From Bursaphelenchus xylophilus (Eukaryota; Nematoda; Chromadorea; Rhabditida; Aphelenchoididae): DNA of 64,000 nucleotides. Below, piece by piece: positions 1-10,113 of this stretch (its first letter is position 1; each line of letters opens with the position of its first letter). The position numbers and the translations under genes were made by a program. A model generated the notes under the pieces. That model was not told the origin of the DNA. It saw only the letters and a list, made by a program, of their open reading frames with translations, and did not search any database. The stretch is taken from positions 5,766,001 to 5,830,000 of the forward strand of contig CAJFCV020000003.1 of NCBI GenBank assembly GCA_904066235.2. The letters are read 5' to 3'.

Positions 1-1782
1 GACCTAAACTTATGTAATTGTAGATGATACTACAACCTTCTAATAACGTTCGTTGAACTTACTTTGGCCAATAATACGGGCAATAATTAGAAGGTTTGTC
101 AGTTCCCAACATGGTCATATTATCTGTGTCCATCGCCCCACACAGCATGACCACATATTCACTCTTCTCTTGCCAAACCATTCTCCAAAAATCAATTGTA
201 GTACTGGACATGGGAGCTTGTGTCAAGATGAATTTGTTAATCAACGGTCCTCCAAATACGTAATTCGCGTGAATGAAATCACTTTCACCCCTAAAATTAG
301 GTAACAATTTAAAAGAAATCTGACTGTCCTCTTACCCATCCTCTTGATATTTTACACTTGGACAATCAAAATCTCCGAAGACGTCGATTGGCCTGAGAAG
401 CGTTCGGTTTCCGTTACCATCTTCTTTATCTAACTTCAGGACCACTCGATTCAGATCTCCGCAAACAATCCCTTCAACTGATGTTTTTAATAATTTTAGA
501 TGGAACTTACTGCGATTGCGTGCTTTAGTTGCGTAATTTGCATCAAATGCAGACTGTGACATCTCATTGCGAGATAATTCGGAATTCTCAAAGAAACCTT
601 CCACAACTTCGAATTCAACGAAGAATTCCTGTAAATAAAAGAAAACAAAACTACAAACTAAGTTTTTCAGTCAAATTTTTCTGTCATTTTGATTGTCAAA
701 ACGAACTTTGGAAAATTTTTGTAGATTCTCGCGTGTGAAAACTTCGTATATCAGAGTTTTCAATTTAGAGAAAATAACGAAAATTACGGTAAGTTGACGT
801 CATTTTATCAGATCAACAATCCTACAACATCCCCAAAAACAAGTAAATAAGACGAAGATCCCACTCACGGAAAGATCAGTCCTCGGGCGTCCCGGTTCAA
901 TTAGAAATGACCATCTGATCATTCCCACAACAAAGGTTGCAAACTCCTGTATCCGCTGAATTATCCGATCTGCAGCTTCACTGTGGAAATCGCACCAATT
1001 ACTTAGTGGATCTTTACTCTTGTAGGTCTCTATGTGTTGAAGAGCGTCAACCATAGCAACGCCCATCTTGCTGACATGGGTATGGTTCGCAAAGATCTCC
1101 TTCAAATGTTTCGCAGCTCTCTTACAATTAGGTGGAAGCTTGTTCAGCCAAGTCGTTAGATCTTCCCTATTAAAACAGGAAGTTAGGTTTTTTTACGTCA
1201 AAAAGTTCAGGTATACCTAAAAATGAAAGTGGAATATATTTACCCATATTTTATCCTAAACAGCTCCATTCTTGCGTTTACATCTGTATTTCGCTGGCTA
1301 GGATTTCGTATCAAGAAGTCGTAGACAGTCATCTCTAGTTTCTGATCATGGAGAATCTTGTCCACCTTGAGACACATCTGTTTTAGGAAAGACATCGCTT
1401 CCTTCTTTTCAAAATCTTTCTAGAACAAAATATGGAAACTCTGAATAACTTACGATTCGCTTCCTAAGCAGATGGATATTCCAGTATCCCGATATTCCAC
1501 CAAAATATCCATTTTGGCGCTTTGGAACCATCGGCATCTCCAAAGTGTGAAAATCGCCCTTTTTCCGCATGTAAATCCCGTGATGGTAGTATTCCGGATC
1601 AGTCCCATCATCCTAAAAAGGTAGAAATAAATGAATGCAAAAAAAAACAACAAAATAAGGGTAAGAATATTATCCAGCCAGAAGCATACCTGATACTCGA
1701 CACTACCGACGGAACTTCGTTGATTTTGAGCTTTTTTTTGCTGCTTTTGGTGCCCGGGTATAGCACCATCATCGGGCCGCAT
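1..1782 (-). CDS. Nematode-type protein tyrosine phosphatase, N-terminal part (runs off window)
   Basis: Exons read leftwards from ATG at 1780-1782. A basic, Q-rich start is joined at about 1692 to an exon with DDGTDPEYYHHG (about 1608-1450), then a helical region (about 1418-1245 and 1167-830), then a PTP domain. The PTP part is clear. KNRY-type residues occur as KARNRSKFH, then GDLNRVVLK, then at 307-59 SDFIHANYV, FILTQAP and DFWRMVWQE, the standard conserved PTP strand/helix blocks. The catalytic HC(X5)R loop and WPD loop would lie beyond base 1, so activity cannot be judged. The family dephosphorylates phosphotyrosine; nematodes have a large expansion with divergent N-terminal regions. 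The helical N-terminal third is not recognised. The gene is incomplete at its 3' end, and introns are short. Confidence 0.75.
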
Positions 1783-3386
1783 TTCAATACACGGTTCAAC
1801 CAAAAAAAGCCAGACGTTCCCGAAAAAACATTAGCGCAACTTTTTTGACAGAAATTGCCAGAGGCGGATCAAAAATCATTTGATTCACCGGGTGGAGCGA
1901 TTTTTTTATTGGACAACAAGGCTCACGAAGTAAGTGAGATACACTAAAATAAAGTAACGTTTCGTGTAGATCCATGTTTGTCCACCTCGAAAAAGGTCGC
2001 GGTTTGTTTCTTAGTCGAGTGGAATTTAGGTCATTATGAGTTTGTTCAATTCCTGTGAGGATTGTGTGATTCATGCACCTTATAACAACAACGATTGCAA
2101 GACCGAGAATCACTTTGAGACCGCTGTAAGTATGTCTTTGTCATCGTCTTGATAAGAGCTCGACCAAGAAGCCCCAAAATTTTTTGGGACTTTGGAGGAC
2201 GTTGCAAAACTACGATATATTTTTTTGCCCATTTACAGTTTGGTCGACGAGGCTGCATAAAAATCTGGTGCACTATTAAAAAGATATATAAAAAAACACT
2301 GCGCCAAATTTCCGTGCAGTATTCCACCAAATCTTCCCTAGTGTGTAGGTCGTCAACTTGACGTCAGTCGCGTTGTCAAATTGCCGTCAGTTTCGTCATG
2401 TCAAATTTTGTTCTGTCATTTTGATTGTCAAATTGATTTTTTTGGGAAAAGTTCTGTAGATTTTTTATCTAAAAAGTCGTAAGAATCTAAACTTTTTAGG
2501 AACTTTTGTTCTCGTCAAAACAACGAATGAAATAAGCATTAAAACTTTAATATTAACGGTATTCATCAGGATGGATTCGCCAGCCGCACCAGGTCAGCGC
2601 TGACTGCCATCCTCATTCGGATAGAAGATATCTACATAAGAGTCAGCTACTAGTATGAGGGTTTATTTCTCCGCCCTGAGGCGAGGTACGTTAGTATGCA
2701 CGCGATTATTTTAAACTACTGGATCCTTTAGGTCTTACCTTATTGGCCTTCCTCGTGGACATCCTTTGATGTTATTGTAAGATAATTAACATACCCGCTC
2801 GTAATGATTAACACGCCCGGTCATATTGATTAACACACTAAGCTTAGTAGCAGATTTCTGATATCTTTGCAAATATCCTCAACGCCTCTGTATCTTTGTG
2901 CAATACTCGGCTTTTTGCACAGTGCAATAGGTTTTTTGGGATGTCGCTCGCATCTTTACTTTTCCTGCTCAATGCAAACCCCAAAAAACACTCCAGCGAC
3001 TTTGCGAACAGACTAGTGGACACAAAAATAATGTTTCTGGAAGAAAACTTCTGATTTTCTCATTTCGAGCCGCTTCCAACGCTTCTTGGCTTGCGGCGAC
3101 ATTTTGTACGATGAAACCCTTTTTTCAACATTTCGCATTTTAATAGTACCTGTAGGTATACTTCATTTTAGGTCAAAAATTAACCAAAATGCAATTTTAA
3201 ATAATTGATGACACCTTTTGTACCTTTTAGGAAATTTTTTGTCATAAGTTGAACCACTATGTATTGTTATTCCGTAGGGTACCCTCTTTCATTTCTACCA
3301 GAACGTGCCAATTCGTCTGGAAAGGGTTAAAAACGTAGTGGGAAGAATTTCGTAGACTACACTGTAGATTTTACAAAATCGTTTAG
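1783..3386. other. Intergenic region between divergent phosphatase and DPP-like genes
   Basis: There is no convincing coding sequence. The region lies between two divergent genes and should hold both promoters. It contains AT-rich sequence, the short repeat copy at 2399-2467, a 24-bp near-palindrome around 2170-2195 (AGCCCCAAAATTTTTTGGGACT), and an imperfect inverted pair near 2925-2990. Short open frames here have no domain signal. A first exon of the downstream gene probably lies in the last few hundred bases, but I could not fix its ATG. Confidence 0.5.
2399..2467. repeat. Short dispersed repeat, second copy at 673-726
   Basis: The block with TCTGTCATTTTGATTGTCAA followed by a GGAAAA/TTTTGTAGATT segment occurs at about 673-726, inside an intron of the phosphatase gene, and again at about 2399-2467 upstream of it, in the same orientation. 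It is probably a fragment of a dispersed nematode repeat. No coding potential is seen. Confidence 0.5.
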
Positions 3387-6300
3387 AATTCTTCTACGCG
3401 GAAGGTAAAACGACGAACGGGTCTGGTGTTCATCATAGTTTTGCTGTTAGTTTTGTTGGGAACAGCAGCAGTATTCATATTCTCCGGGAGATGTGAGTTT
3501 TTTAAAGGAATGAAATGGACTATTTATAGTCAACACTTTATCGTTTGGTTCAACGAAACATAACAGATCGATTTCACATTTGCCATTACATCTGACGGCT
3601 TTGAACGAAGGTCCAAAACCTAAAAGACATAAAGTTCATTATGAAGATTATTCGATCACTTTCAAACAAATTGAGTCGCCAAAAGTGTTCTGGGAATCAG
3701 ATGCCTCGTTTATATACACGGATTCCTCTGGAGATCTCATTGTAAGAAAAGATGGTGGTGATTCTTATAAAATCTTAGAAGTTCACGATTCTCCCAAATG
3801 GAAGCTTGGCCAAACCTGAGATGTTTTTATTGAAAAAGCAATTGGAAGACGAACTTCCGTTGTTTAATTCTGACGCCTCATATGTTGCTTTGAAGAAACA
3901 AATAGCGAAAACACCTTTTGAACAGTTTACTGTTCGGGTGGCTTCAGTTCAAGATAATAATGTGGGGTATGTAATTGAAGAAAATGGGAAACAAGAAGCA
4001 TGTTGTGTTTTAGCGTCTTCCACAGTGTCGGAATAAGTCATGGATCAGATCCCCTACAATATTTTGAATGGTCTCCTGTCCGAGAAAGTTCTGATTTCAT
4101 TTTTATTCATTCAAATAATATGTTTTATCAACCTGGGATTGGTCAGAAAGATGGGCTGATACAATTGAGCGACAGCAGATCTGCATTTCTCTCCTTTGGG
4201 GTTGCAGATTACATGTCGTCAGGTAAGTTTCTTTGTTGCTTCCTTAGTTTAAATAGAGTCGATTTACGGAGAATCGAAACCTATTTGGTGGTCTTCATCT
4301 GGAAGATTCATCGCCTATGCCTCGTTTGATGTCAGAAATGTATCAGTGACATGGGTTCCTTATTATAGAGATGATGTTTCCCAACCGCAGTAAGCCCTAT
4401 CCAAGTAATAGTAGACTTTTAAAGTATGCACCCATTGCGTTGTGCACGTCCTGGTGACTCTGAATTGCCTCAAGTTCTGTTGTGGATTTGGGATAAGGTT
4501 GAACAAACGAAACAATTTGCGATGCCTTCTGAAAGATTCTTCAATGATGGACCCACGTCGTATGTTTCATGATATAAGGGTTGGGAATTTTATTTATTTT
4601 CTAGTACTATAAAAGTTCAGTTTTCTGTCTGGCAAAAGCGGGGAGCGACAATTGGGGAAACTGAAAAAAACATTATTTGTCTTACGTGCGAGTTTCGAAC
4701 TCAGGATAATCGTTGGCCTTTGATTTCAAAAATCGTATTCATTGTTTTTTGTTTGTAACTTTTCTACTCTAAAGTAGTAATTTTTCAAATTTTTGTCACA
4801 AATACTCGATTTGGGGGTTGATTTGAATTGAAATCAGCACCACCGGAAACCCCTAAATCGATTATTTGCGAAAAAAGCAAAAAAAAATACTGATTTACAG
4901 TACTACTTAAGAAAAAAGTAATGGTCAGAAAAAATTAATACAATTTTTGAAATCAACGCCACGGATTATCCTAATTTCGACACTTACATGCAAGAAAAAT
5001 AATATTTTTCATTTTCGTTGTTTTTTCCCCAATTGTCTACGTTCCGTCCACCGTAACCTATCTTCCGGGGTAACCTATCCGTGGGGTTCCATTATATCAT
5101 GTGCATTTTTAAAGATTGAAGTACCTTGTATGGGCACAATGGGCAACAATAGAGCCCTTCGGAGAGTTCCTCTTGACCGTCTGGACCAATCGTGTCCAGA
5201 ATTTTATCGCTGCGATGATTTGCATGATGAATGAGCCATGTTTTAGAGTAAGAGTTGGTACTTTTTTGAAAATTTCCAGTTTTTTAAATTCAAATACACT
5301 GTAAGTGGGAAGAATTTGTGGTTAGAGCCAACGAAACGTCTCCAAATAAAGTACACCACCAAGACCGGCTTCTTTCTGATACTTCCGAGACAGCATTCTA
5401 ATGGCGAAATATACGATGGAATAGCTCATATCGACATTGTAAGTGGTTATGAAAGTTCTTCTAAAGCATTCTCAGAGCCAAGTGCAAGTCGGACGACCTC
5501 GTTATAATGTCAGATTTCATAATGGGGCCTTTGATGTTCACGAAATTGTGGGATATGATGCAGAGCAGGATGACTTGTGAGGGTTTATGTCAAGTTCACA
5601 AAAAGTTTTAGATTCTTTACCGCACAGGGCGGTATTATAGGGGAGATGCATTTATTCCGAGTTCCCACTGCCTCAGGGGCCAATGGAATTGTCCCTCAAT
5701 GTATAACATGTCCGATTGAGGAGTGCAAATTTACTACAGTAATATTTTCGCCCAGTTCGAGGAGGATGTTATTGAATTGTGAACGGGCCTTCATGCCGAG
5801 TGTAATGATTGTAAAGTCTACAGACCAGGTTGTTAGCAGTGAGTTTAATTTGGTATGAATTAAATTAATTTTACTGTCTAGATGTTAAGGTAAAATACAT
5901 TCAATCAGAGATTAACCTGTCAAATGAACAATCAACAATCAAATATGAGGTAGTTAAATTGCCGAATGGAATGCGTAAGGAGAGTTATGCGTATAAGACT
6001 TTTTGATGTTGTAGTAGCCAATGTCCAGCTCATAATGCCACCGAATTTTGACTCAGAATTGGTTTATCCGGTGATATTGGATATCGACGGAGATCCGGGA
6101 TCTAATAATGTATGGAAAAAAACTCCCCATTCGTATCTACTGTTCTTATCTATGAATTATCATGCAATTGTCATTAAAATTGACGCCCGAGGATCGAGTT
6201 TAAGAGGATGGCGGTTGAAGAGTTCGGTCTTGCATAATCTTGGAGGTCCAGATGTAGACGATAAATTGGAATGTCTGGGGTATTTAAAGTAATTATTGAG

Positions 6301-6851
6301 TCAACTTTATTTAGACGCTTAATGAAACGATTTCCTTATTTGGACTCAACCAGGGTTACTGTGATGGGAAGAGGCTACGGTGGCTTCATTGCTCTTCAAA
6401 TGGCGGCCAAAGACGGCGGAGCCATGATTAAATGTTTGGCACTTAGATCACCAATTACCAGCTTTATGTATCAGGGTAAGAGGGTAACCTTTGATGATAT
6501 TCTTCAGGTGCTGCCTTTTCCGAGAGATATTTGCATATGCCCAGCGATAATGAAGAAGGATACGAAACGAGTTCAATGATTAATAAGAATCGAATCGATT
6601 CAATAAAGGATATAAAGATATTCTTGGCTCATGGTGGCAGTGACCGACATGTGCAATATCAGAATTCTGCGTTACTGGCAAAGCATTTGCAGAAAATCAA
6701 TGTTCATTTTGTACAAGTGGTAGGAAAACAAGTTTTTTTCATAATTTATGTAATTTAGATTTATCCGAACGAAGACTATGATCTGGACGGAGTTCTCTCG
6801 CATTTTTACAATGAACAAGAAAACTTCCTGGCCTCGGAATGTTTTTCGTAA
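3387..6851 (+). CDS. Inactive dipeptidyl-peptidase IV-family membrane protein (DPF/DPP6-like)
   Basis: A type II membrane topology is visible. A basic stretch (KVKRR) precedes a hydrophobic segment (GLVFIIVLLLVLLGTAAVFI, about 3400-3480), followed by beta-propeller exons with VYT/WESDASFIY, WTNRVQNFIA and HEIVGYDAEQDDL, then an alpha/beta hydrolase domain. At the nucleophile elbow the family motif GWSYGG reads GRGYGG (about 6370), so the serine is glycine. The family's HG..D block is kept (HGGSDRHVQ, Asp present), but the catalytic His region reads NEDYDL in place of the usual DEDHG, so His is Tyr. Two of three triad residues are lost, hence a non-enzymatic member, as in DPP6/DPP10, which modify Kv4 channels. 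The first coding exon with ATG is upstream of 3387 and not identified. About a dozen exons; the stop is TAA at 6849-6851. Confidence 0.85.
4647..5037. repeat. Fold-back (palindromic) element in a DPP-like gene intron
   Basis: Imperfect inverted arms of about 180-190 bp run from GACAATTGGGG at 4647 to CCCCAATTGTC ending at 5037, with the centre near 4842 (TTGATTTGAATTGAAATCA). Arms contain recognisable mirrored blocks: GGATAATCG...GGC with GCCACGGATTATCC, and TTGGGGGTT with AACCCC. No coding capacity is seen. It looks like a MITE-like hairpin within an intron between propeller exons. Confidence 0.7.
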
Positions 6852-6959
6852 CAAAATTAATATACGTATGTTTGGAGGGGGAGGTGACTAAGAATAACGA
6901 GGGATTTTATGATTCAAACCGGAGATTCTTTTTCCTATTGAGGTTCAGGGTGGCTAACA

Positions 6960-9027
6960 CTACTCCCTATTGATTGCTTTACTTTACACTATCAGACGTT
7001 CCGATCTCGGTTCCATCTGTTATTTCCCCCACTCTTTTCAGACCAGACGGTTAAAGATTACAAAACCTTGAAAGAGTCCATTTTTTTACCGAAAGGGCTT
7101 AGGATATGTTTATGGACGACCAAATAGGATTTAATACTATAATTTCTTTTGTGATAGATGCTTGTCGTGGTAGATAACACTGTGGTAGAACCGTTAAAAC
7201 TTCTTTATACGGCGTTATATTTATGGTTTTTTGACCTTTTATTGAAGTTATATACTCCCCGTACAATGTTTTGACCCCCCTCCTAACTCGGTCCAGGGTG
7301 TACTAATTCGGACCAAATTTGGTATGTAGTATACTCACAGGCTAGTAACAAAAAATAACATAGCTGGACCTACCTTATAGTTGAATATCAAAATCTAGGA
7401 GCAATTTTCAAAAATCACCTTAACAAATCGAGGAAAAAGTTTTGACCCCCCTTAAAAAAACGTTAGATATCGCCAGCGGATGCCACGCAAACCTATTGTA
7501 ATCGACGTCCCATACCTGAATACAGGTTAATAAATGGTTTTCCGTTGAATGCTTCGTTGCATTTGAGGATTCAACGCGTTAAACCGTTTTTGATGTAGAG
7601 CTGCCCAGAATTGTAAAAATCTTGCCCTAGCGCTTTCCTAGAGCTCTAAATTGAGTTTATATTATGTGCTTTAGACCTGTATTTACCTTCTCCTTTCAAT
7701 AAAAGTGCATGGTGGCCTGGCGGTGTAGATTCGGCAGATACCCTCTTGTCATGCCCAGCCTTGGTGAGCCATTTGCTCTTTGACTCAAGGTCGAGATGTG
7801 GTCGTTATGTCCTCAATGTAATCCTGAGACTCCTAGTTACTCTCAAACAAAGAACAAACTCCGGCTGACACGGTTTCATATGGTTTTCAGGCGCAACTTC
7901 GCTGATCTGCACCTTAACGAAAAACCCGCGTTTTTCAAATGGATTTTTAGCCACCAAAAACGGCTTTCATTTGATGGACCAGGTAATTTAAGACGCTACA
8001 GCACCCACCATACTGATTTGAGACGTATGAAACGCCAAATGGGAGGTTGGGATGTAATAGTACTCGGGGTCATCTACAGTAACGGCAAACTTCAGATTAA
8101 GGTGAATGAAACCCATTACAAAACGTGTTAAATCGAAACATTTTACATTACTCAGAGTAAATAGGAGTCTCAGGATTACATTGAGGACCAAACGACCACA
8201 TCTCGACCTTGAGTCAAAGAGCAAATGGCTCACCAAGGCTGGGCATGACAAGAGGGTATCTGCCGAATCTACACCGCCAGGCCACCATGCACTTTTATTG
8301 AAAGGAGAAGGTAAATACAGGTCTAAAGCACATAATATAAACTCAATTTAGAGCTCTAGGAAAGCGCTAGGGCAAGATTTTTACAATTCTGGGCAGCTCT
8401 ACATCAAAAACGGTTTAACGCGTTGAATCCTCAAATGCAACAAAGCATTCAACGGAAAACCATTTATTAACCTGTATTCAGGTATGGGACGTCGATTACA
8501 ATAGGTTTGCGTGGCATCCGCTGGCGATATCTAACGTTTTTTTAAGGGGGGTCAAAACTTTTTCCTCGATTTTTTAAGGTGATTTTTGAAAATTGCTCCT
8601 AGATTTTGATATTCAACTATAAGGTAGGTCCAGCTATGTTATTTTTTGTTACTAGCCTGTGAGTATACTACATACCAAATTTGGTCCGAATTAGTACACC
8701 CTGGACCGAGTTAGGAGGGGGGTCAAAACATTGTACGGGGAGTATAGTTACAGATGCAGTTGATTCGGCTTCTGCATCCTCGCAGAAGGGATCGTCGTCG
8801 ATTTTTCATCTCCAATCCCGAACATTGGCTCGACCACGAACGGATTCGATTAATGGCTACCTCTATCCTGTATATAGCATCGTTGTGCGGAGTATTTATC
8901 TACAGATGACAAACATTTTATTTAGTTTTTCTTTGCTATTTGTAAGTCGGTCAGTAAACTGTTTATATATCTTACAGTATTTGGCAAGTAATCCCGGGAA
9001 TACAGAAAAGCACGGGGTCGAATAATG
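6960..9027 (+). pseudogene. Unassigned membrane-protein gene remnant split by the fold-back element
   Basis: On the left, after a TTTTCAG acceptor near 7040, a frame reads QTVKDYKTLKESIFLPKGLR. Another, after about 7155, reads MLVVVDNTVVEPLKLLYTAL with a hydrophobic tail. On the right of the 7251-8746 element, after TTACAG at 8752-8757, a frame reads FFISNPEHWLDHERIR followed by a hydrophobic segment. Next comes a 36-nt candidate intron (GTAAGTCGG...CTTACAG, about 8942-8977) and a tail ending HGVE-stop at about 9025. This resembles pieces of one multi-exon membrane protein, but frames do not join cleanly across the element and I recognise no family. It may be an intact gene with the element in an intron, or a broken one. 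The right part is duplicated at 15809-16089. Confidence 0.3.
7251..8746. mobile_element. Long-arm fold-back DNA transposon (mariner/Stowaway-like ends)
   Basis: Inverted arms 7251-7843 and 8154-8746 are each 593 bp, collinear and with only a few mismatches seen (for example GCTTCGTTGC against GCTTTGTTGC). They enclose a 310-bp loop. Ends read TATACTCCCCGTACAATG and the mirror image, consistent with insertion at TA and with CTCCC-type ends known for Stowaway/mariner-group MITEs. No transposase frame is present; open frames inside are arm shadows. The element sits inside or beside the unassigned gene remnant. Loop plus right arm is repeated at 14912-15808. Confidence 0.85.
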
Positions 9028-9040
9028 GATAATATTACAT
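7850..9040 (+). repeat. Left copy of the 1191-bp direct duplication flanking the retroelement
   Basis: This segment (fold-back loop, its right arm and 294 bp of adjoining DNA) reappears at 14912-16102 at a constant offset of 7062, so there is no net indel. Translated frames across it are identical in both copies. It ends with AATATTACAT just before the retroelement's terminal repeat begins. Together with the right copy it brackets the retroelement like a giant target-site duplication. Confidence 0.9.
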
Positions 9041-9427
9041 TCAAGAAAATTTTGTTTAAAAATAGATAATACTTTGCATAATTGTTGCCTATAACAACCT
9101 AATACTAAAAACAAATAAAAGCAAATGATGCTTTTTAAGAGTAATCTCTATAACTCTAAATTTAAATTAAAAATCTACAAAATGTTACCTAAAACAACGT
9201 AATACTATAATCAATTGATGTTTTTTGTGTAATTCTTTATACTTTCTACACGTAGCTACAGATTGCTGCTTGTGAAGTTGAAGCTTATAATAAAAACAAT
9301 CAGTTTCGTCCCCTTCTCGACGTACTGACTGTTTATAAGCTATAAAGATAAGCTAAAGGCGCGGGGACTCGTCAGCGACGAACACCCTTAGCCACTTTAC
9401 ATTACTTCTCTACAAGCTCCTACTTCT
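9040..9427 (-). repeat. 3' terminal repeat (pLTR) of the Penelope-like element
   Basis: This 388-bp block, from TTCAAGAAAA to CTCCTACTTCT, is repeated in the same orientation at 14523-14910 (constant offset 5483). I saw no differences by eye. It carries the hammerhead-type core. Direct terminal repeats are typical of Penelope-like elements. Confidence 0.9.
9258..9375 (-). ncRNA. Hammerhead-type ribozyme core in the 3' pLTR
   Basis: On the minus strand CTGACGA (9375-9369) is followed by GTCCCC (9368-9363), a 49-nt insert, GGGGAC (9313-9308) and GAAA (9307-9304). This is the invariant hammerhead layout CUGANGA, stem II, GAAA, with the required G-C closing pair. Stem III can form between 9304-9297 and 9265-9258 (ACTGATTG with CAATCTGT, one U-U mismatch), giving a GUA cleavage triplet. 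The stem II loop is unusually long and I could not find a good stem I, so the monomer may be weak or need a tandem/dimer context. Hammerheads are known in pLTRs of Penelope-like elements, on the same strand as the ORFs as here. Confidence 0.6.
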
Positions 9428-10113
9428 CCTAAACATAGAAACAAAAATAAAAGCTTCAACACTTACATTCATGTTTCCGTTTGATTGTTTTCAAAATTGA
9501 TGGAACTTCTGTGTCCTTCGTACTGCTCTTTTGTCCGGTCTTTATTCTGCAGAGTCCTCCGATGATATGGGTCTTGTTCAAATGTAGCTGTAAAATTCAA
9601 CAACTATTATTGCGTATCCAAAATACACGATTTTATTAATATTTCCACGAAAAAATCACAGTCAAAATAAAAATAAAAATAAAGTTTATGGATTTATGGT
9701 GTCTGAAAACATATAAATTTAATCCACAAAGTCCTATTCATCCCGGATTGCGGCAAAACGTTTACAGTCACCTTTGTAGCTGCAAAAAAGTTTCCATCGG
9801 AATTTTCGCGGTTTTTTGACATTTCGCTCCATTTTGACACATCGTTCTATTATTGATTGATTGATGTTTGTTTGATTTGCTTGAATAATTACTATGTAAT
9901 TTACAACTGACGTTTTCCCGTCTAGCCCAACATTGTTCTCAATAAGAATATTATTGTAACTTTTGAATTGCATCAGACCTACTTATTGACATATTGCATA
10001 AGAGAAAAAATACAATTATTGACATGTTACATAAGAGTAGAAATACATATATGCAAATGAATACATTGGTTTGAAGAATTAAGTAAAGCTAGAATTGGTT
10101 TAGTGGATTGAGT
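9428..10113 (-). other. 3' untranslated region of the Penelope-like element
   Basis: This AT-rich region lies downstream of the RT ORF. It contains a 79-codon ATG frame (9973-9734, - strand; MQFKSYNN... ending FAAIRDE) of no recognised family, probably fortuitous but possibly a small ORF3. Otherwise there are only AT-rich tracts and the near-repeated phrases TTATTGACATATTGCATAAG and TTATTGACATGTTACATAAG near 9984-10036. Confidence 0.5.

Noticed and set aside
7988..8351. Two overlapping frames of 87 and 81 codons on opposite strands, repeated at 15050-15413
   Set aside because: They lie across the loop and right arm of the fold-back element and are non-coding shadows of it; identity of the copies reflects the DNA duplication, not protein constraint.
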